Positions 1 to 7,316 of a stretch of DNA of 16,501 nucleotides are shown piece by piece; the stretch's first letter is position 1, and each line of letters opens with the position of its first letter. The notes beneath the pieces are model-generated. The model saw only the letters and a program-made list of their open reading frames with translations. It was not told where the DNA came from and searched no databases. Both the position numbers and the translations under genes were made by a program. This stretch comes from an uncultured Clostridia bacterium (GTDB lineage: Bacteria > Bacillota > Clostridia > Oscillospirales > Oscillospiraceae): contig CAMWTG010000025.1 of the NCBI GenBank assembly GCA_947177115.1, positions 1 to 16,501 of the forward strand, given 5' to 3'.

Positions 1-67
1 TGTCCCCTTTTCTGTTTTTGACTTCCTTTAACTGCGTGTTTGGACACTCCCCTTTTCGCCGTCCCCG

Positions 68-96
68 TTGACAAAAACCGCTCACCTCATTATAAT
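68..96 (+). promoter_or_regulatory. Promoter of the flavodiiron gene
   Basis: TTGACA (68-73) and TATAAT (91-96) are separated by exactly 17 bp, matching the vegetative sigma-70/sigma-A consensus at every position. The start codon lies 36 bp after the -10 box, so the leader is short. An AAAGGAAA Shine-Dalgarno-like stretch lies at about 116-123. No obvious operator palindrome is visible, which suggests strong expression. Confidence 0.85.
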
Positions 97-131
97 ATGA
101 AAGAAAATGCGTAAGAAAGGAAACTCTTCCT

Positions 132-1295
132 ATGAACGATCTTCACATCTCTGCTGCCGTCCGTTACGTGGGCGCGGACGATACCACCATTGACCTTTTT
201 GAAAGCCAGTACCCGGTGCCCAACGGCGTGTCCTATAACGCCTACGTAATCCTGGACGAGAAGGCAGCCGTGCTGGATACCGTGGACCGCCGGGCAGCGG
301 CGGAATGGCTGGACCGCGTGGCGGAACAGCTTGCAGGCCGGAAACCTGACTATCTGGTCCTTCATCACTTGGAGCCCGACCACGCCGGCAGCGTAGGCGC
401 GTTCCTGGAGAAGTATCCGGAGGCGGTGCTGGTGGGCAATGCCAAAACCTTCGCCATGCTGCCCAAGTACTACCGCTATGACGCAGCCCGGACCATCACC
501 GTCAAGGAGGGGGATACCCTGGCCCTGGGCAGCCATGTTCTGACCTTTGTTATGGCCCCCATGGTCCACTGGCCGGAGGTCATGGTGAGCTATGAGTCCA
601 GCGAGAAGATTCTCTTCTCCGCCGATGGATTCGGCACCTTTGGGGCGCTGTCCAAGGGGCGTCCTTGGATCGAAGAAGCGGCGCGGTACTATTTCAATAT
701 TGTGGGCAAATACGGTGCGCAGGTCCAGGCGCTGCTGAAAAAGGCGGCGGGGTTGGACATCCGGACCATCTGCCCCCTCCACGGTCCTGTTTTGCGGGAG
801 GACCTGGGGTACTATATCGGCAAGTACGACCAGTGGAGCCGCTACGAGCCGGAGGAGCCGGACGCGGTGCTGGTGGCCTACGCCTCCATCCATGGCAACA
901 CCGCCCAGGCCGCCGGAAAGATGGTGGACATCCTCGGCGCCAAGGGCTGCCCCAAAGTAGTCCCTGTGGACCTCTGCCGGGCGGATCAGGCCGTGGCTGT
1001 GGAAAACGCGTTTCTGTGCGGAAAGATGGTTCTGCTCTGCCCCACCTATGACGGCGGACTGTTTCCCGCCATGGATCATTTCCTGGCCCATCTCCGGGAT
1101 AAGACGTACCGCAGCAGGAAGGTTTGCCTGATTGAAAACGGCTCTTGGGCTCCTGCGGCCGCTAAGGTCATGCGGAGCTATCTGGAGGCGATGAAGGATA
1201 TCACCATCTGCGGCGATGTCCATACCATCCAGGGCGCGATAAAAGACTGCGATACCACCGCCATGGAGCAGCTCGCGGAGGCGCTTCTGAGCTGA
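132..1295 (+). CDS. fprA: FprA-type flavodiiron protein (O2/NO reductase)
   Basis: This is a cytoplasmic A-type flavoprotein of 387 residues, close to the usual ~400 of the family, that reduces O2 to water and/or NO to N2O in anaerobes. The N-terminal metallo-beta-lactamase-like domain (about 1-240) carries the full diiron ligand set: the H79-x-E81-x-D83-H84 motif, H146 in MVHWP, the bridging D165 in FSADGFG and H217 in PLHGP. The C-terminal flavodoxin domain (about 245-387) starts with an FMN phosphate loop (ASIHGNT, 251-257). There is no rubredoxin or flavin-reductase extension, so electrons must come from a separate rubredoxin or similar partner, which is not in this window. The gene stands alone between its own promoter and a terminator. 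Class assignment is firm; whether O2 or NO is preferred cannot be read from the sequence. Confidence 0.95.
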   Translation: MNDLHISAAVRYVGADDTTIDLFESQYPVPNGVSYNAYVILDEKAAVLDTVDRRAAAEWLDRVAEQLAGRKPDYLVLHHLEPDHAGSVGAFLEKYPEAVLVGNAKTFAMLPKYYRYDAARTITVKEGDTLALGSHVLTFVMAPMVHWPEVMVSYESSEKILFSADGFGTFGALSKGRPWIEEAARYYFNIVGKYGAQVQALLKKAAGLDIRTICPLHGPVLREDLGYYIGKYDQWSRYEPEEPDAVLVAYASIHGNTAQAAGKMVDILGAKGCPKVVPVDLCRADQAVAVENAFLCGKMVLLCPTYDGGLFPAMDHFLAHLRDKTYRSRKVCLIENGSWAPAAAKVMRSYLEAMKDITICGDVHTIQGAIKDCDTTAMEQLAEALLS

Positions 1296-1332
1296 CTCTG
1301 AGGGCGGGGCCCGAACTTTGCCCAGTGAATCG

Positions 1333-1377
1333 CAAACGGCTCCCGACTCCGGTTTTGCCGGAAACGGGAGCCGTTTG
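1333..1377 (+). terminator. Bidirectional terminator hairpin between convergent genes
   Basis: AAACGGCTCCCG (1334-1345) pairs perfectly with CGGGAGCCGTTT (1365-1376), with a further C-G pair outside, and the loop holds a smaller CCGG/CCGG stem. Plus-strand continuation is pyrimidine-rich (GGCTCTTTACTTTTCC). It lies between the flavodiiron stop and the stop of the minus-strand LRR gene, so it probably serves both, mainly the plus strand. Confidence 0.8.
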
Positions 1378-1382
1378 GCTCT

Positions 1383-1958
1383 TTACTTTTCCGCCATGGC
1401 GCGTTGCAGGAAGGTCACGATCTGTCCGCGGCTGCAGATGCTTTCAGGAGAGAATGTGGTATCGCCGGTTCCGGTGGTAACGGCCTGCTCCACCGCCCAG
1501 GCCACTGCCTGGGTATAATCCGCACCGGCGGGTATATTGAATAGAACACCGTCTTTTGATGAATAGACCGGATTTTCATTATCCACTGTAATATCAGTTA
1601 GTCTGCCATTTAAATTGAATCCAGATGTACCAATACGAGTGACACTGCTCGTAATCCATACACTAATTAGGTTGCAGTGGGCAAATGCCGCTTTACCAAT
1701 GCTAGTAATACCATCTTCAAATATAACATTTTGTATATTTTGATTTCCAATCCATGGAGAATCTAAGCTATCTTCATTATCATTATAATCCCACATATCC
1801 CCCGTCCCACTGATGGTCAGAGTCCCCTCGCTGTCCAAGGTCCAGGTCAGGTTATCTCCGCACTTCCCGGAGTCCACAATTTCCGCCGCCAGCGCGGGGA
1901 TCGCGAGCCCCAGGCACATCACCAGAGCCAGCGCAAGGGACAGGATCCTCTTTTTCAT
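1383..1958 (-). CDS. Short secreted LRR_5 (BspA-like) protein with a single C-terminal SLH segment
   Basis: The start is set at 1958 because an AAAGGGAGAA ribosome-binding site precedes it and the first residues form a clear signal peptide (MKKRILSLALALVMCLGL, cleavage after about ALA-A at 24/25). The mature protein (191 residues before cleavage) begins with a beta-strand module (SGKCGDNLTWTLDSEGTLTI) and two or so BspA-like leucine-rich repeats (about 76-137), of the type found in clostridial surface proteins. At about residue 140 it passes abruptly into an SLH-like segment (IPAGADYTQAVAWAVEQ to the end), which would hold the protein to cell-wall polymer. Only one SLH unit is present, where three are usual, and the LRR region is very short, so this may be a deletion derivative of a larger surface protein. 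The LRR part (about 1540-1800) is markedly AT-rich, the SLH and signal-peptide parts GC-rich. The specific ligand is unknown. Confidence 0.75.
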   Translation of the reverse strand: MKKRILSLALALVMCLGLAIPALAAEIVDSGKCGDNLTWTLDSEGTLTISGTGDMWDYNDNEDSLDSPWIGNQNIQNVIFEDGITSIGKAAFAHCNLISVWITSSVTRIGTSGFNLNGRLTDITVDNENPVYSSKDGVLFNIPAGADYTQAVAWAVEQAVTTGTGDTTFSPESICSRGQIVTFLQRAMAEK

Positions 1959-2318
1959 AACACGTTCTCCCTTTTTACATATCATTTCTGTATCCCGGCG
2001 AGCCCCCGGGATGGAAGCCAAAGCCTCCATCCCAGAGGAACCCCACCGGAAACATAAAAACGGCGCTGAGTTTTCAAACCCAACACCGCCTTGATCTCTC
2101 AATGCGAACGCACGGCCTATCATAATCCGTCCTTGCAAAAGAGGCGCAAAGCGGATATAATAAGCCCGTGGTGCAACTATGTTGCTGTGCTGAGTGCTGC
2201 GATCACTCGTACAGGGCCGTGGGGTGCGCCAACACCCTGCGGCCTGCCGCAATTATGTTTCCGTCATTATTTTACCTGATGCCGGAAGAATTTGTAAGAG
2301 GTTATCCGCAAAATATAG
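1959..2318 (-). promoter_or_regulatory. Long structured leader region of the LRR/SLH gene
   Basis: About 360 nt without a credible separate gene. Read on the minus strand it contains an intrinsic terminator (2056-2088), then a second hairpin with arms GGGATGGA (2008-2015) and TCCATCCC (2026-2033), then the ribosome-binding site. Possible -10 boxes exist near 2115-2160 (TATGAT, TATTAT), but none has a good -35 at 17 bp, so I do not fix a promoter. A reading frame continues upstream in phase with the LRR protein but lacks a signal sequence and a ribosome-binding site, so I do not extend the gene. Confidence 0.4.
2056..2088 (-). terminator. Intrinsic terminator or attenuator upstream of the LRR gene
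   Basis: On the minus strand a 12-bp stem (with G-U pairs) forms around a UGAA loop: CGGTGTTGGGTT pairs with AACTCAGCGCCG, and is followed directly by TTTTT. This is a textbook intrinsic terminator. It is not the terminator of the ABC gene, which has its own at 2319-2352, and it lies about 100 nt before the LRR start codon in the same direction. It is therefore either an attenuator in the LRR leader or the end of a short untranslated RNA from about 2090-2200. Confidence 0.7.
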
Positions 2319-2352
2319 ACGGCCCCCGCCATTTCCCAATGGCGGGGGCCGT
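2319..2352 (-). terminator. Terminator of the TetR-ABC operon
   Basis: A perfect 15-bp stem (ACGGCCCCCGCCATT at 2319-2333 and its complement at 2338-2352) closes a 4-nt loop, 18 nt after the ABC stop codon. On the minus strand the stem is followed by CTATATTTTG, a weak U-rich tail. Confidence 0.85.
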
Positions 2353-2370
2353 TTGCTGTCCGTATAAGTT

Positions 2371-5361
2371 TTACTCCGTCCGCAGCGCCACCACGGGGTC
2401 TTTCTTGGCGGCTACACGGGAGGGGATCAGGCCCGCGATGATGGTCAGCAGCGCGCTGATCGCCACCAGGGCCACGGCTCCCTGGACCGGCAGAGCGGCT
2501 TTCAGCCCCGCAATGCCCGTGAAATGGAGCAGAGCTGCGTTGATGGGAATAATGAGCAGAAGCGTTACCCCGATACCGATCAACCCCGCGCCCAAGCCTA
2601 CGATCAGGGTTTCCGCATTGAACACCCGGCTCACGTCACGCTTGGACGCACCCACAGCACGGAGAATACCGATCTCCTTGGTCCGCTCCAGCACGGAAAT
2701 ATAGGTGATGATCCCGATCATGATGGAACTGACCACCAGCGAGATGGACACGAAGGCAATAAGCAAATAGCTGATGCCGCTGATGATGTCCGTAATGGAG
2801 CTCATGAGTAGCGCCACGTAGTCGGTGTAATTGATCTCGTCCTCGCTGTCGGTGACGGAGTCGTTGTAGTCCGCGATCTTATCCGCGATCTGGTCCTTCT
2901 CCGCGAAGGTGGAGGCGTAAATGTTGATGGTGGAGGGGCTCTCTAGATCCACATAGCCCAGCAGATTCAGATTATCCTCATAGGTGGAGTTGGACTTTGT
3001 GGGCGGCATGTAGTTGTCGTAGAGGTATACGAACTGCTCCGTGGTCAGCAGCGGCCCCCGGATGGCAGAATACTCCGTCCACTCCACCGCCGTGTCAAGC
3101 TGGGCGGCCAGCTGCTCCTGGCTCATGGCCCCCAGCTGGGCCTGGACGCCCTGGGCGTACTGCTCCCGGACCTGCTCGCCAATAGCCTCCTCGATCCGGG
3201 CGAAGAGGGTCTCATCGTCCATGTCCGCGATATAACCGGAGACGGTTTCCGCATCCACGCCCATCTCCCCGGCGTACTGGGCGGTAATGGCCTCCTCAAT
3301 GGATTCCCGGGTCATGCCCTCCATCTGCTGGGAGACTACGTTTTCCACGTACTCCTCGCCGGGCTGGCTCATGACGTCCATATAGGCGGCGGCCTTCTCC
3401 GTGTCAGAGAGGGTTTGCAGATGCTCCTTGACCGCGTCCTCCTTCTGCCAGTCCAGCGGTTCCACATCGTCTTCGCTGGGGAAGGGCAGACCGCAGATCA
3501 CATCGGTCTCCTCGTCCGCCATCTGCTTTTTTACAATGTCCATCTCCGCTGTAGTCTCAATGGCGTAAGTGGTCAGGGCGCTGGTGTAGCCGATGGCTCC
3601 GGTGACCATCCCGGCGGTGGATTCCTCACTGGGGCGGGCCACGCCCACCACCTTCAGCCTTGTGCCCACGCTGTCGCTGTTATAGAGGAAGTCCATGCCC
3701 GTATCCGTGGCGGACATGTCCACCCAGGTGTCCGTGGACGGCTCATGCTGGTATTTCTCCGCAGGCAGCAGCAGCTTGAAGTCCATGGCGCACAGCTCTT
3801 CATAGCTCCAGCTGCGCTGCTCCACCTCCAGGGTCTCGCCGTTCATGGCGGAGGTCATGCTGTCGGTCATATGTCCGCCGGACATGAGGCCCAGGGCGTA
3901 CAGCATCAGGTCGGAAATTTCATTGTTTCGGCTGACGAACAGGATCACTTCGTCATAGCTCTCCGGCCACTTGCCGTAGAGCAGGTCATACTGGCTCTTC
4001 ACCTGCTCTCCCACGGCCCCGCCGTCATTGCCGGGCAGCAGCTCCTCCCACACGTCCATCCGCTCGTACATGGAACCCATAGTGGCAAAATAGGAGGAGT
4101 AATCCCCGCCGTACATGGCGCTCATGGCGTTTTGCAGCATGGTCATGACATCGCTCTTGACGATCTCACCGTCCTCGTCCTCGGTATAGATGTCAAAGCC
4201 GAAGTCGTAGCTGTACTGGACGGTGGCCAGGTCCGTGATCCCTCCGCCGCCCTGGTCCAGATACTTTTTGAAATCCCTGAGGTTGTTGGTCTGGACCTCG
4301 GCGTTCATCATGGAGTTGAGCATGTCATACATGACCGTGGAGGAATAGACCCGTTCCCGGTCATGGTCCTCGCCGCCGCCGTCCTGGTGGGCCCCCATAA
4401 GGGAAACCATCAGGTCCGACATGTCGGTGCTCTCCGCCATAATGGTGATGGGGTAGCTGGACAGGGTTTCCTCCTGGACCTGGTTGATATAACGGTTGAT
4501 GCCGGAGGACAGCGACAGGATCAGGGCGATACCGATGATGCCGATGGACCCGGCGAAGCTGGTCAGGATGGTCCGGCCCTTCTTGGTCATAAGGTTATTG
4601 AGGGACAGGGAGAAGGCGGTGAAGAAACTCATGGAGGGCTTTTTCTTTCCCGCCTCGGTCCGCACGGGCTTCTCCTGAACGCCGTCATAAGGGGCGGAGT
4701 CATCCACGATCTGGCCGTCCAGGAGGCGGATGGTGCGGGTGGCGTATTTTTCCGCCAGCTCCGGATTGTGGGTGACCATAATGACCAGCTTTTCCCGGGC
4801 AATCTCCGCCAACAGGTCCATGACCTGTACGGAGGTTTCACTGTCCAGGGCCCCGGTGGGCTCATCGGCCAACAGGATGTCCGGGTCGTTGACCAGAGCC
4901 CGGGCGATGGCTACCCGCTGCATCTGGCCGCCGGAGAGCTGGTTGGGCCGCTTTCTGATTTGGTCCGCCAGCCCCACCTTTTTCAGGGCCTCCGCCGCCC
5001 GGCGGCGGCGTTCCCCTTTGCTCACGCCGGAGAGGGTCAGGGCCAGCTCCACGTTGGCCAGCACGCTCTGGTGGGGGATGAGGTTGTAGCTCTGGAACAC
5101 GAAGCCGATGGAGTGGTTGCGGTAGGCGTCCCAGTCGTGGTCCCTGAATTCTTTGGTGGAGCGGCCGTTGATGATCAGGTCGCCGCTGGTGTACTGGTCC
5201 AGGCCGCCCACGATGTTCAGCAGGGTGGTCTTGCCGCAGCCGGAGTGGCCCAGGATGGCTACAAATTCATTCTCCCGAAAGGAAAGGGATACGCCCCGCA
5301 AGGCCGTGACGTCCTCCCCGCCGGTCTCGTATACTTTGACGATGTTGTCTAGCTTTAACAT
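2371..5361 (-). CDS. ABC transporter, fused ATPase and FtsX/MacB-type permease
   Basis: A 996-residue single-chain half-transporter that presumably works as a dimer in the cytoplasmic membrane. The N-terminal ATPase (1-225) has Walker A GHSGCGKTT (38-46), Q-loop Q90, signature LSGGQ (142-146), Walker B DILLADEPTG (161-170) and H-loop H198, typical of the LolD/MacB branch. One membrane segment (about 265-287) leads into a large, acidic extracytoplasmic region (about 288-850), then come three membrane segments (about 864-889, 919-941, 961-979) with the FtsX-like loop ERTKEIGILRAVGASKRDV between the first two. Family members act as mechanotransmitters or export peptides, lipids or drugs; the substrate here is not known. 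The AAGGAGG site lies inside the end of the TetR gene and the genes overlap by 7 bp, so translation is coupled. The outer domain, over 550 residues, is much larger than the roughly 200 of MacB. Confidence 0.93.
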   Translation of the reverse strand: MLKLDNIVKVYETGGEDVTALRGVSLSFRENEFVAILGHSGCGKTTLLNIVGGLDQYTSGDLIINGRSTKEFRDHDWDAYRNHSIGFVFQSYNLIPHQSVLANVELALTLSGVSKGERRRRAAEALKKVGLADQIRKRPNQLSGGQMQRVAIARALVNDPDILLADEPTGALDSETSVQVMDLLAEIAREKLVIMVTHNPELAEKYATRTIRLLDGQIVDDSAPYDGVQEKPVRTEAGKKKPSMSFFTAFSLSLNNLMTKKGRTILTSFAGSIGIIGIALILSLSSGINRYINQVQEETLSSYPITIMAESTDMSDLMVSLMGAHQDGGGEDHDRERVYSSTVMYDMLNSMMNAEVQTNNLRDFKKYLDQGGGGITDLATVQYSYDFGFDIYTEDEDGEIVKSDVMTMLQNAMSAMYGGDYSSYFATMGSMYERMDVWEELLPGNDGGAVGEQVKSQYDLLYGKWPESYDEVILFVSRNNEISDLMLYALGLMSGGHMTDSMTSAMNGETLEVEQRSWSYEELCAMDFKLLLPAEKYQHEPSTDTWVDMSATDTGMDFLYNSDSVGTRLKVVGVARPSEESTAGMVTGAIGYTSALTTYAIETTAEMDIVKKQMADEETDVICGLPFPSEDDVEPLDWQKEDAVKEHLQTLSDTEKAAAYMDVMSQPGEEYVENVVSQQMEGMTRESIEEAITAQYAGEMGVDAETVSGYIADMDDETLFARIEEAIGEQVREQYAQGVQAQLGAMSQEQLAAQLDTAVEWTEYSAIRGPLLTTEQFVYLYDNYMPPTKSNSTYEDNLNLLGYVDLESPSTINIYASTFAEKDQIADKIADYNDSVTDSEDEINYTDYVALLMSSITDIISGISYLLIAFVSISLVVSSIMIGIITYISVLERTKEIGILRAVGASKRDVSRVFNAETLIVGLGAGLIGIGVTLLLIIPINAALLHFTGIAGLKAALPVQGAVALVAISALLTIIAGLIPSRVAAKKDPVVALRTE

Positions 5362-5966
5362 GGTTCCTCCTTGTTTTCCGCCCCCCGGCGGATGATTGCA
5401 ATTTTGCTTGCCAAATGGCTCCGGCTCTCCTCCGCCGTCAGTTTACCGCAGGCGGCCGCCGCCAGAGCCTGCCCTGTGACGCCCAGCAGCAGCTCCACCA
5501 GAGCGCGGCGTTCCTCCGGGTCTTGCAGGGCGATGCGGGAGAAATCCGCCCGCTCCAGAACCATCTGAACCAGAGGGCAGGCGCTCCAGACCTCGCTGGC
5601 GTTCAGCTCCATGTTCTGGCGCAGGATGGAGAGGAATGTCCGCAGCTCCCCGGTGTCTTTTTGCTGGTACTCTAGGACCAAGTCAAAGCTGACCAGGGGC
5701 AGGTCCGTCAGGCGTCCGCCGCAGCGGGAAAGGCTCTCGGACAAAAACTCCTGCATCCGCTCGCTGTAGCACTGGAGCACATAGCGGAAAAGGTCGGTCT
5801 TGTCGGAAAAATACTGGTAGAAGCTGCCCCTGGGGATCTCCGCCGCCTGGATAATCCGGTTGATGGACACCTCGCCGTAGGGCTTGCGGGCAAACTCGGC
5901 GACAGCGGCCCGGAGAAGTTTCTCCCGCTTGGGCGGGGGCAGGTTGAAAAAGGTCGTGGGGGGCAT
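5355..5966 (-). CDS. TetR/AcrR family transcriptional repressor
   Basis: A 203-residue regulator. The N-terminal helix-turn-helix (about 13-60: KREKLLRAAVAEFARK, then VSINRIIQAAEIPRGSFYQYFSDKTDLF with the family's FYQYF-K signature) is unmistakable; the C-terminal ligand-binding and dimerisation part is diverged, as usual. The start at 5966 follows AAGGAGGGACCCC. A further upstream in-frame ATG at 6005 lies inside the promoter spacer and would be untranscribed, so it is rejected. The gene is first in a two-gene unit with the ABC transporter and sits next to a palindromic operator, so it most likely represses itself and the transporter until an inducer, perhaps the transported compound, binds. 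The ligand cannot be inferred. Confidence 0.92.
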   Translation of the reverse strand: MPPTTFFNLPPPKREKLLRAAVAEFARKPYGEVSINRIIQAAEIPRGSFYQYFSDKTDLFRYVLQCYSERMQEFLSESLSRCGGRLTDLPLVSFDLVLEYQQKDTGELRTFLSILRQNMELNASEVWSACPLVQMVLERADFSRIALQDPEERRALVELLLGVTGQALAAAACGKLTAEESRSHLASKIAIIRRGAENKEEPC

Positions 5967-5996
5967 GGGGTCCCTCCTTGTTTCAAGCTGCCGCCT

Positions 5997-6025
5997 ATGA
6001 TACATGACAGGTTGTCATGTGTCAA
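5997..6025 (-). promoter_or_regulatory. Promoter of the TetR-ABC operon with operator in the spacer
   Basis: On the minus strand TTGACA (6025-6020) and TATCAT (6002-5997) are 17 bp apart. The palindrome ACATGACA-GGT-TGTCATGT (6002-6020) fills the whole spacer, has perfect 8-bp arms and overlaps the edges of both boxes. A repressor bound there would exclude RNA polymerase. The arrangement is typical of TetR autorepression. Confidence 0.88.
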
Positions 6026-6244
6026 GATGCCGTACCAGGAATTTACACATCGTTCATAATCAAGCGGCCTCAGAAAATATTGCGGCGGGTTCTTTCTTAT
6101 GATACACTATAGCAGGGATCGAAGGGCCGCAGAGGCGGTGGTGGCCCGCCCGCTCTATTGCATCTATTGTGTAAACGTGCGGGCGGAGGATATCTGCCTT
6201 GACACGGGATGCTGCGAATTTTGGCGTGTGCGGTAAGTTTTGTC

Positions 6245-6270
6245 ATACTTTTTCTTGAAAGAAAAAGTAT
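6245..6270. repeat. Perfect AT-rich palindrome
   Basis: ATACTTTTTCTT (6245-6256), a GA spacer, and the exact complement AAGAAAAAGTAT (6259-6270). Neither flank carries a gene end, so it is not an obvious terminator; the nearest stop codons are far away. It may be a dispersed repeat or a protein site. Confidence 0.6.
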
Positions 6271-6305
6271 CAAAAAGAACTTTTGTCTCGGGACTAAGCC
6301 TACTG

Positions 6306-6355
6306 CTATTCCTGGATTTCTGCCCGGTAACGATATTGCTTTAGTCAAGGAATAG
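6306..6355. repeat. Small inverted-repeat element, copy 1
   Basis: Bounded by CTATTCCT (6306-6313) and its exact complement AGGAATAG (6348-6355). The core holds GCCCGGTAACGAT (6322-6334) and GTCAAG (6344-6349), both of which recur in the same order at 16163-16193. It lies 36-86 nt before the LytTR start codon and so would be in its leader. Confidence 0.45.
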
Positions 6356-6391
6356 TATCAGGAAAGATTGCGAAGCAGGAGGGTTCCGCTT

Positions 6392-7096
6392 GTGAAATAT
6401 CAATTTGCCATCTGTGATGATCGCCCGGAGGACGGGCGGCTAGTGGCCCGTCTGGCCTCCCGGTGGGCCGGACGGACGGGGGCGGAGGTGGAGATCGAAT
6501 CCTTTCCCTCGGCGGAAGCGTTTCTCTTCCGATATGAGGAGAAAAAGGACTTCGATGTTCTCCTGCTGGATGTTGAGATGACCGGTATGGACGGCGTGGA
6601 ACTGGCGAAAACCGTCCGGCGGGACAACGAAACGGTGCAGATCGTTTTTATCACCGGCTACTCCGATTATATTGCCCAGGGCTATGAGGTTGCCGCGCTT
6701 CATTATTTAATGAAGCCGGTGGACGAAGAAAAATTCGATCAGGTCCTCACCCGGGCGGTCAGCCGCCTGATCCGCAACGAACCCGTCCTGATGCTGGAAC
6801 TTCCCTGTGAGACCGTACGGGTGTCCCTGCCGGAGATCCGGTATTTGAGCGTGCGGCAGAACTATGTCACTGTCCACGCCAAGCGGGAGTATACCTGCAA
6901 ACGGCCTCTGGCGGAGTTTGAGGCGGCGCTGGATCAGCGGTTTTACCGGATGGGGCGGTCCTGCGTTGTGAATCTCGCCTATATCCGGCGGGTAACCCGG
7001 ACGGAGGTGGAACTTACCAGCGGGGAGACACTGCCTCTGCCCCGAGGGCAGTATGAAAAGCTGAACCAGGCCATTATCCACAGACTGCCGTTATAA
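6392..7096 (+). CDS. LytTR-family response regulator (AgrA/LytR type)
   Basis: A 234-residue two-domain regulator. The start is the GTG at 6392, placed 9 nt after an AGGAGGG site; the TTG eight codons upstream has no such site. The receiver domain (1-120) has the acidic pair D9-D10, phosphoacceptor D60 (LLLDVEMTGMDG), T88 and K108 (LMKPVD). The LytTR DNA-binding domain (about 132-230) contains the typical LPEIRYLSVRQNYVTVH and FYRMGRSCVVNLAYIRRV motifs. Family members control surface, competence, toxin or transport genes in response to a membrane histidine kinase. No kinase is adjacent, so it is an orphan here. Its target cannot be deduced. It ends about 100 nt before a bidirectional terminator. 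Confidence 0.93.
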   Translation: MKYQFAICDDRPEDGRLVARLASRWAGRTGAEVEIESFPSAEAFLFRYEEKKDFDVLLLDVEMTGMDGVELAKTVRRDNETVQIVFITGYSDYIAQGYEVAALHYLMKPVDEEKFDQVLTRAVSRLIRNEPVLMLELPCETVRVSLPEIRYLSVRQNYVTVHAKREYTCKRPLAEFEAALDQRFYRMGRSCVVNLAYIRRVTRTEVELTSGETLPLPRGQYEKLNQAIIHRLPL

Positions 7097-7200
7097 GCCG
7101 GCATCTTTCGGACAATTTTTTCGTCAGCAAAGCAGCGCAAATGGGCTTCATTGTGTGGACATTGCGCTGCTGTTCGCCCGGAAAAAGGAGAGCCGCATAA

Positions 7201-7248
7201 AAAAGCAGATATCCGCCAGCGGCAAATGCGCAGCGGATATCTGCTTTT
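7201..7248. terminator. Bidirectional terminator between LytTR and Na/Pi genes
   Basis: AAAAGCAGATATCCGC (7201-7216) pairs perfectly over 16 bp with GCGGATATCTGCTTTT (7233-7248). T-rich tails occur in both directions (GCTTTTCCTGTTTT on the plus strand, GCTTTTTTATG on the minus strand). It lies between two convergent stop codons. Confidence 0.9.
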
Positions 7249-7316
7249 CCTGTTTTGACAATTGTACCGGAGCCTGTGCGGATGAGCGGGCCGTGTCCGG
7301 GACCCTCCGGTATTCC

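Larger units (their letters stand above)
6026..6391. other. Intergenic spacer before the LytTR gene
   Basis: About 366 nt without a credible gene. It contains a perfect AT-rich palindrome (6245-6270), a small inverted-repeat element (6306-6355), and a GC-rich stretch around 6120-6190 with GGGCC/GGCCC complementarity. A weak plus-strand promoter may lie at about 6084-6112 (TTGCGG, 17 bp, TACACT), which would give a roughly 280-nt leader for the LytTR gene. An 83-codon open frame on the minus strand has no ribosome-binding site and no recognisable domain. Confidence 0.5.

Noticed and set aside
1959..2100. c-di-GMP-I riboswitch in the LRR leader
   Set aside because: The GGAGGCTTTGGC-type hairpin resembles it only loosely; the conserved core of that riboswitch was not found.
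1813..2279. Two plus-strand frames in the LRR leader region
   Set aside because: No ribosome-binding site or domain; they overlap the LRR signal peptide and the terminator hairpin on the opposite strand.
3415..5352. A 645-codon plus-strand frame opposite the ABC gene
   Set aside because: Shadow of the ABC coding strand; His/Gly/Val-rich with no domain.
6199..6227. Promoter with TTGACA at 6199-6204 for the LytTR gene
   Set aside because: The position 17 bp downstream reads TGGCGT, not an acceptable -10.
6097..6348. An 83-codon minus-strand frame in the spacer before the LytTR gene
   Set aside because: It has no ribosome-binding site and crosses the AT palindrome and the small repeat element, so it looks like chance.
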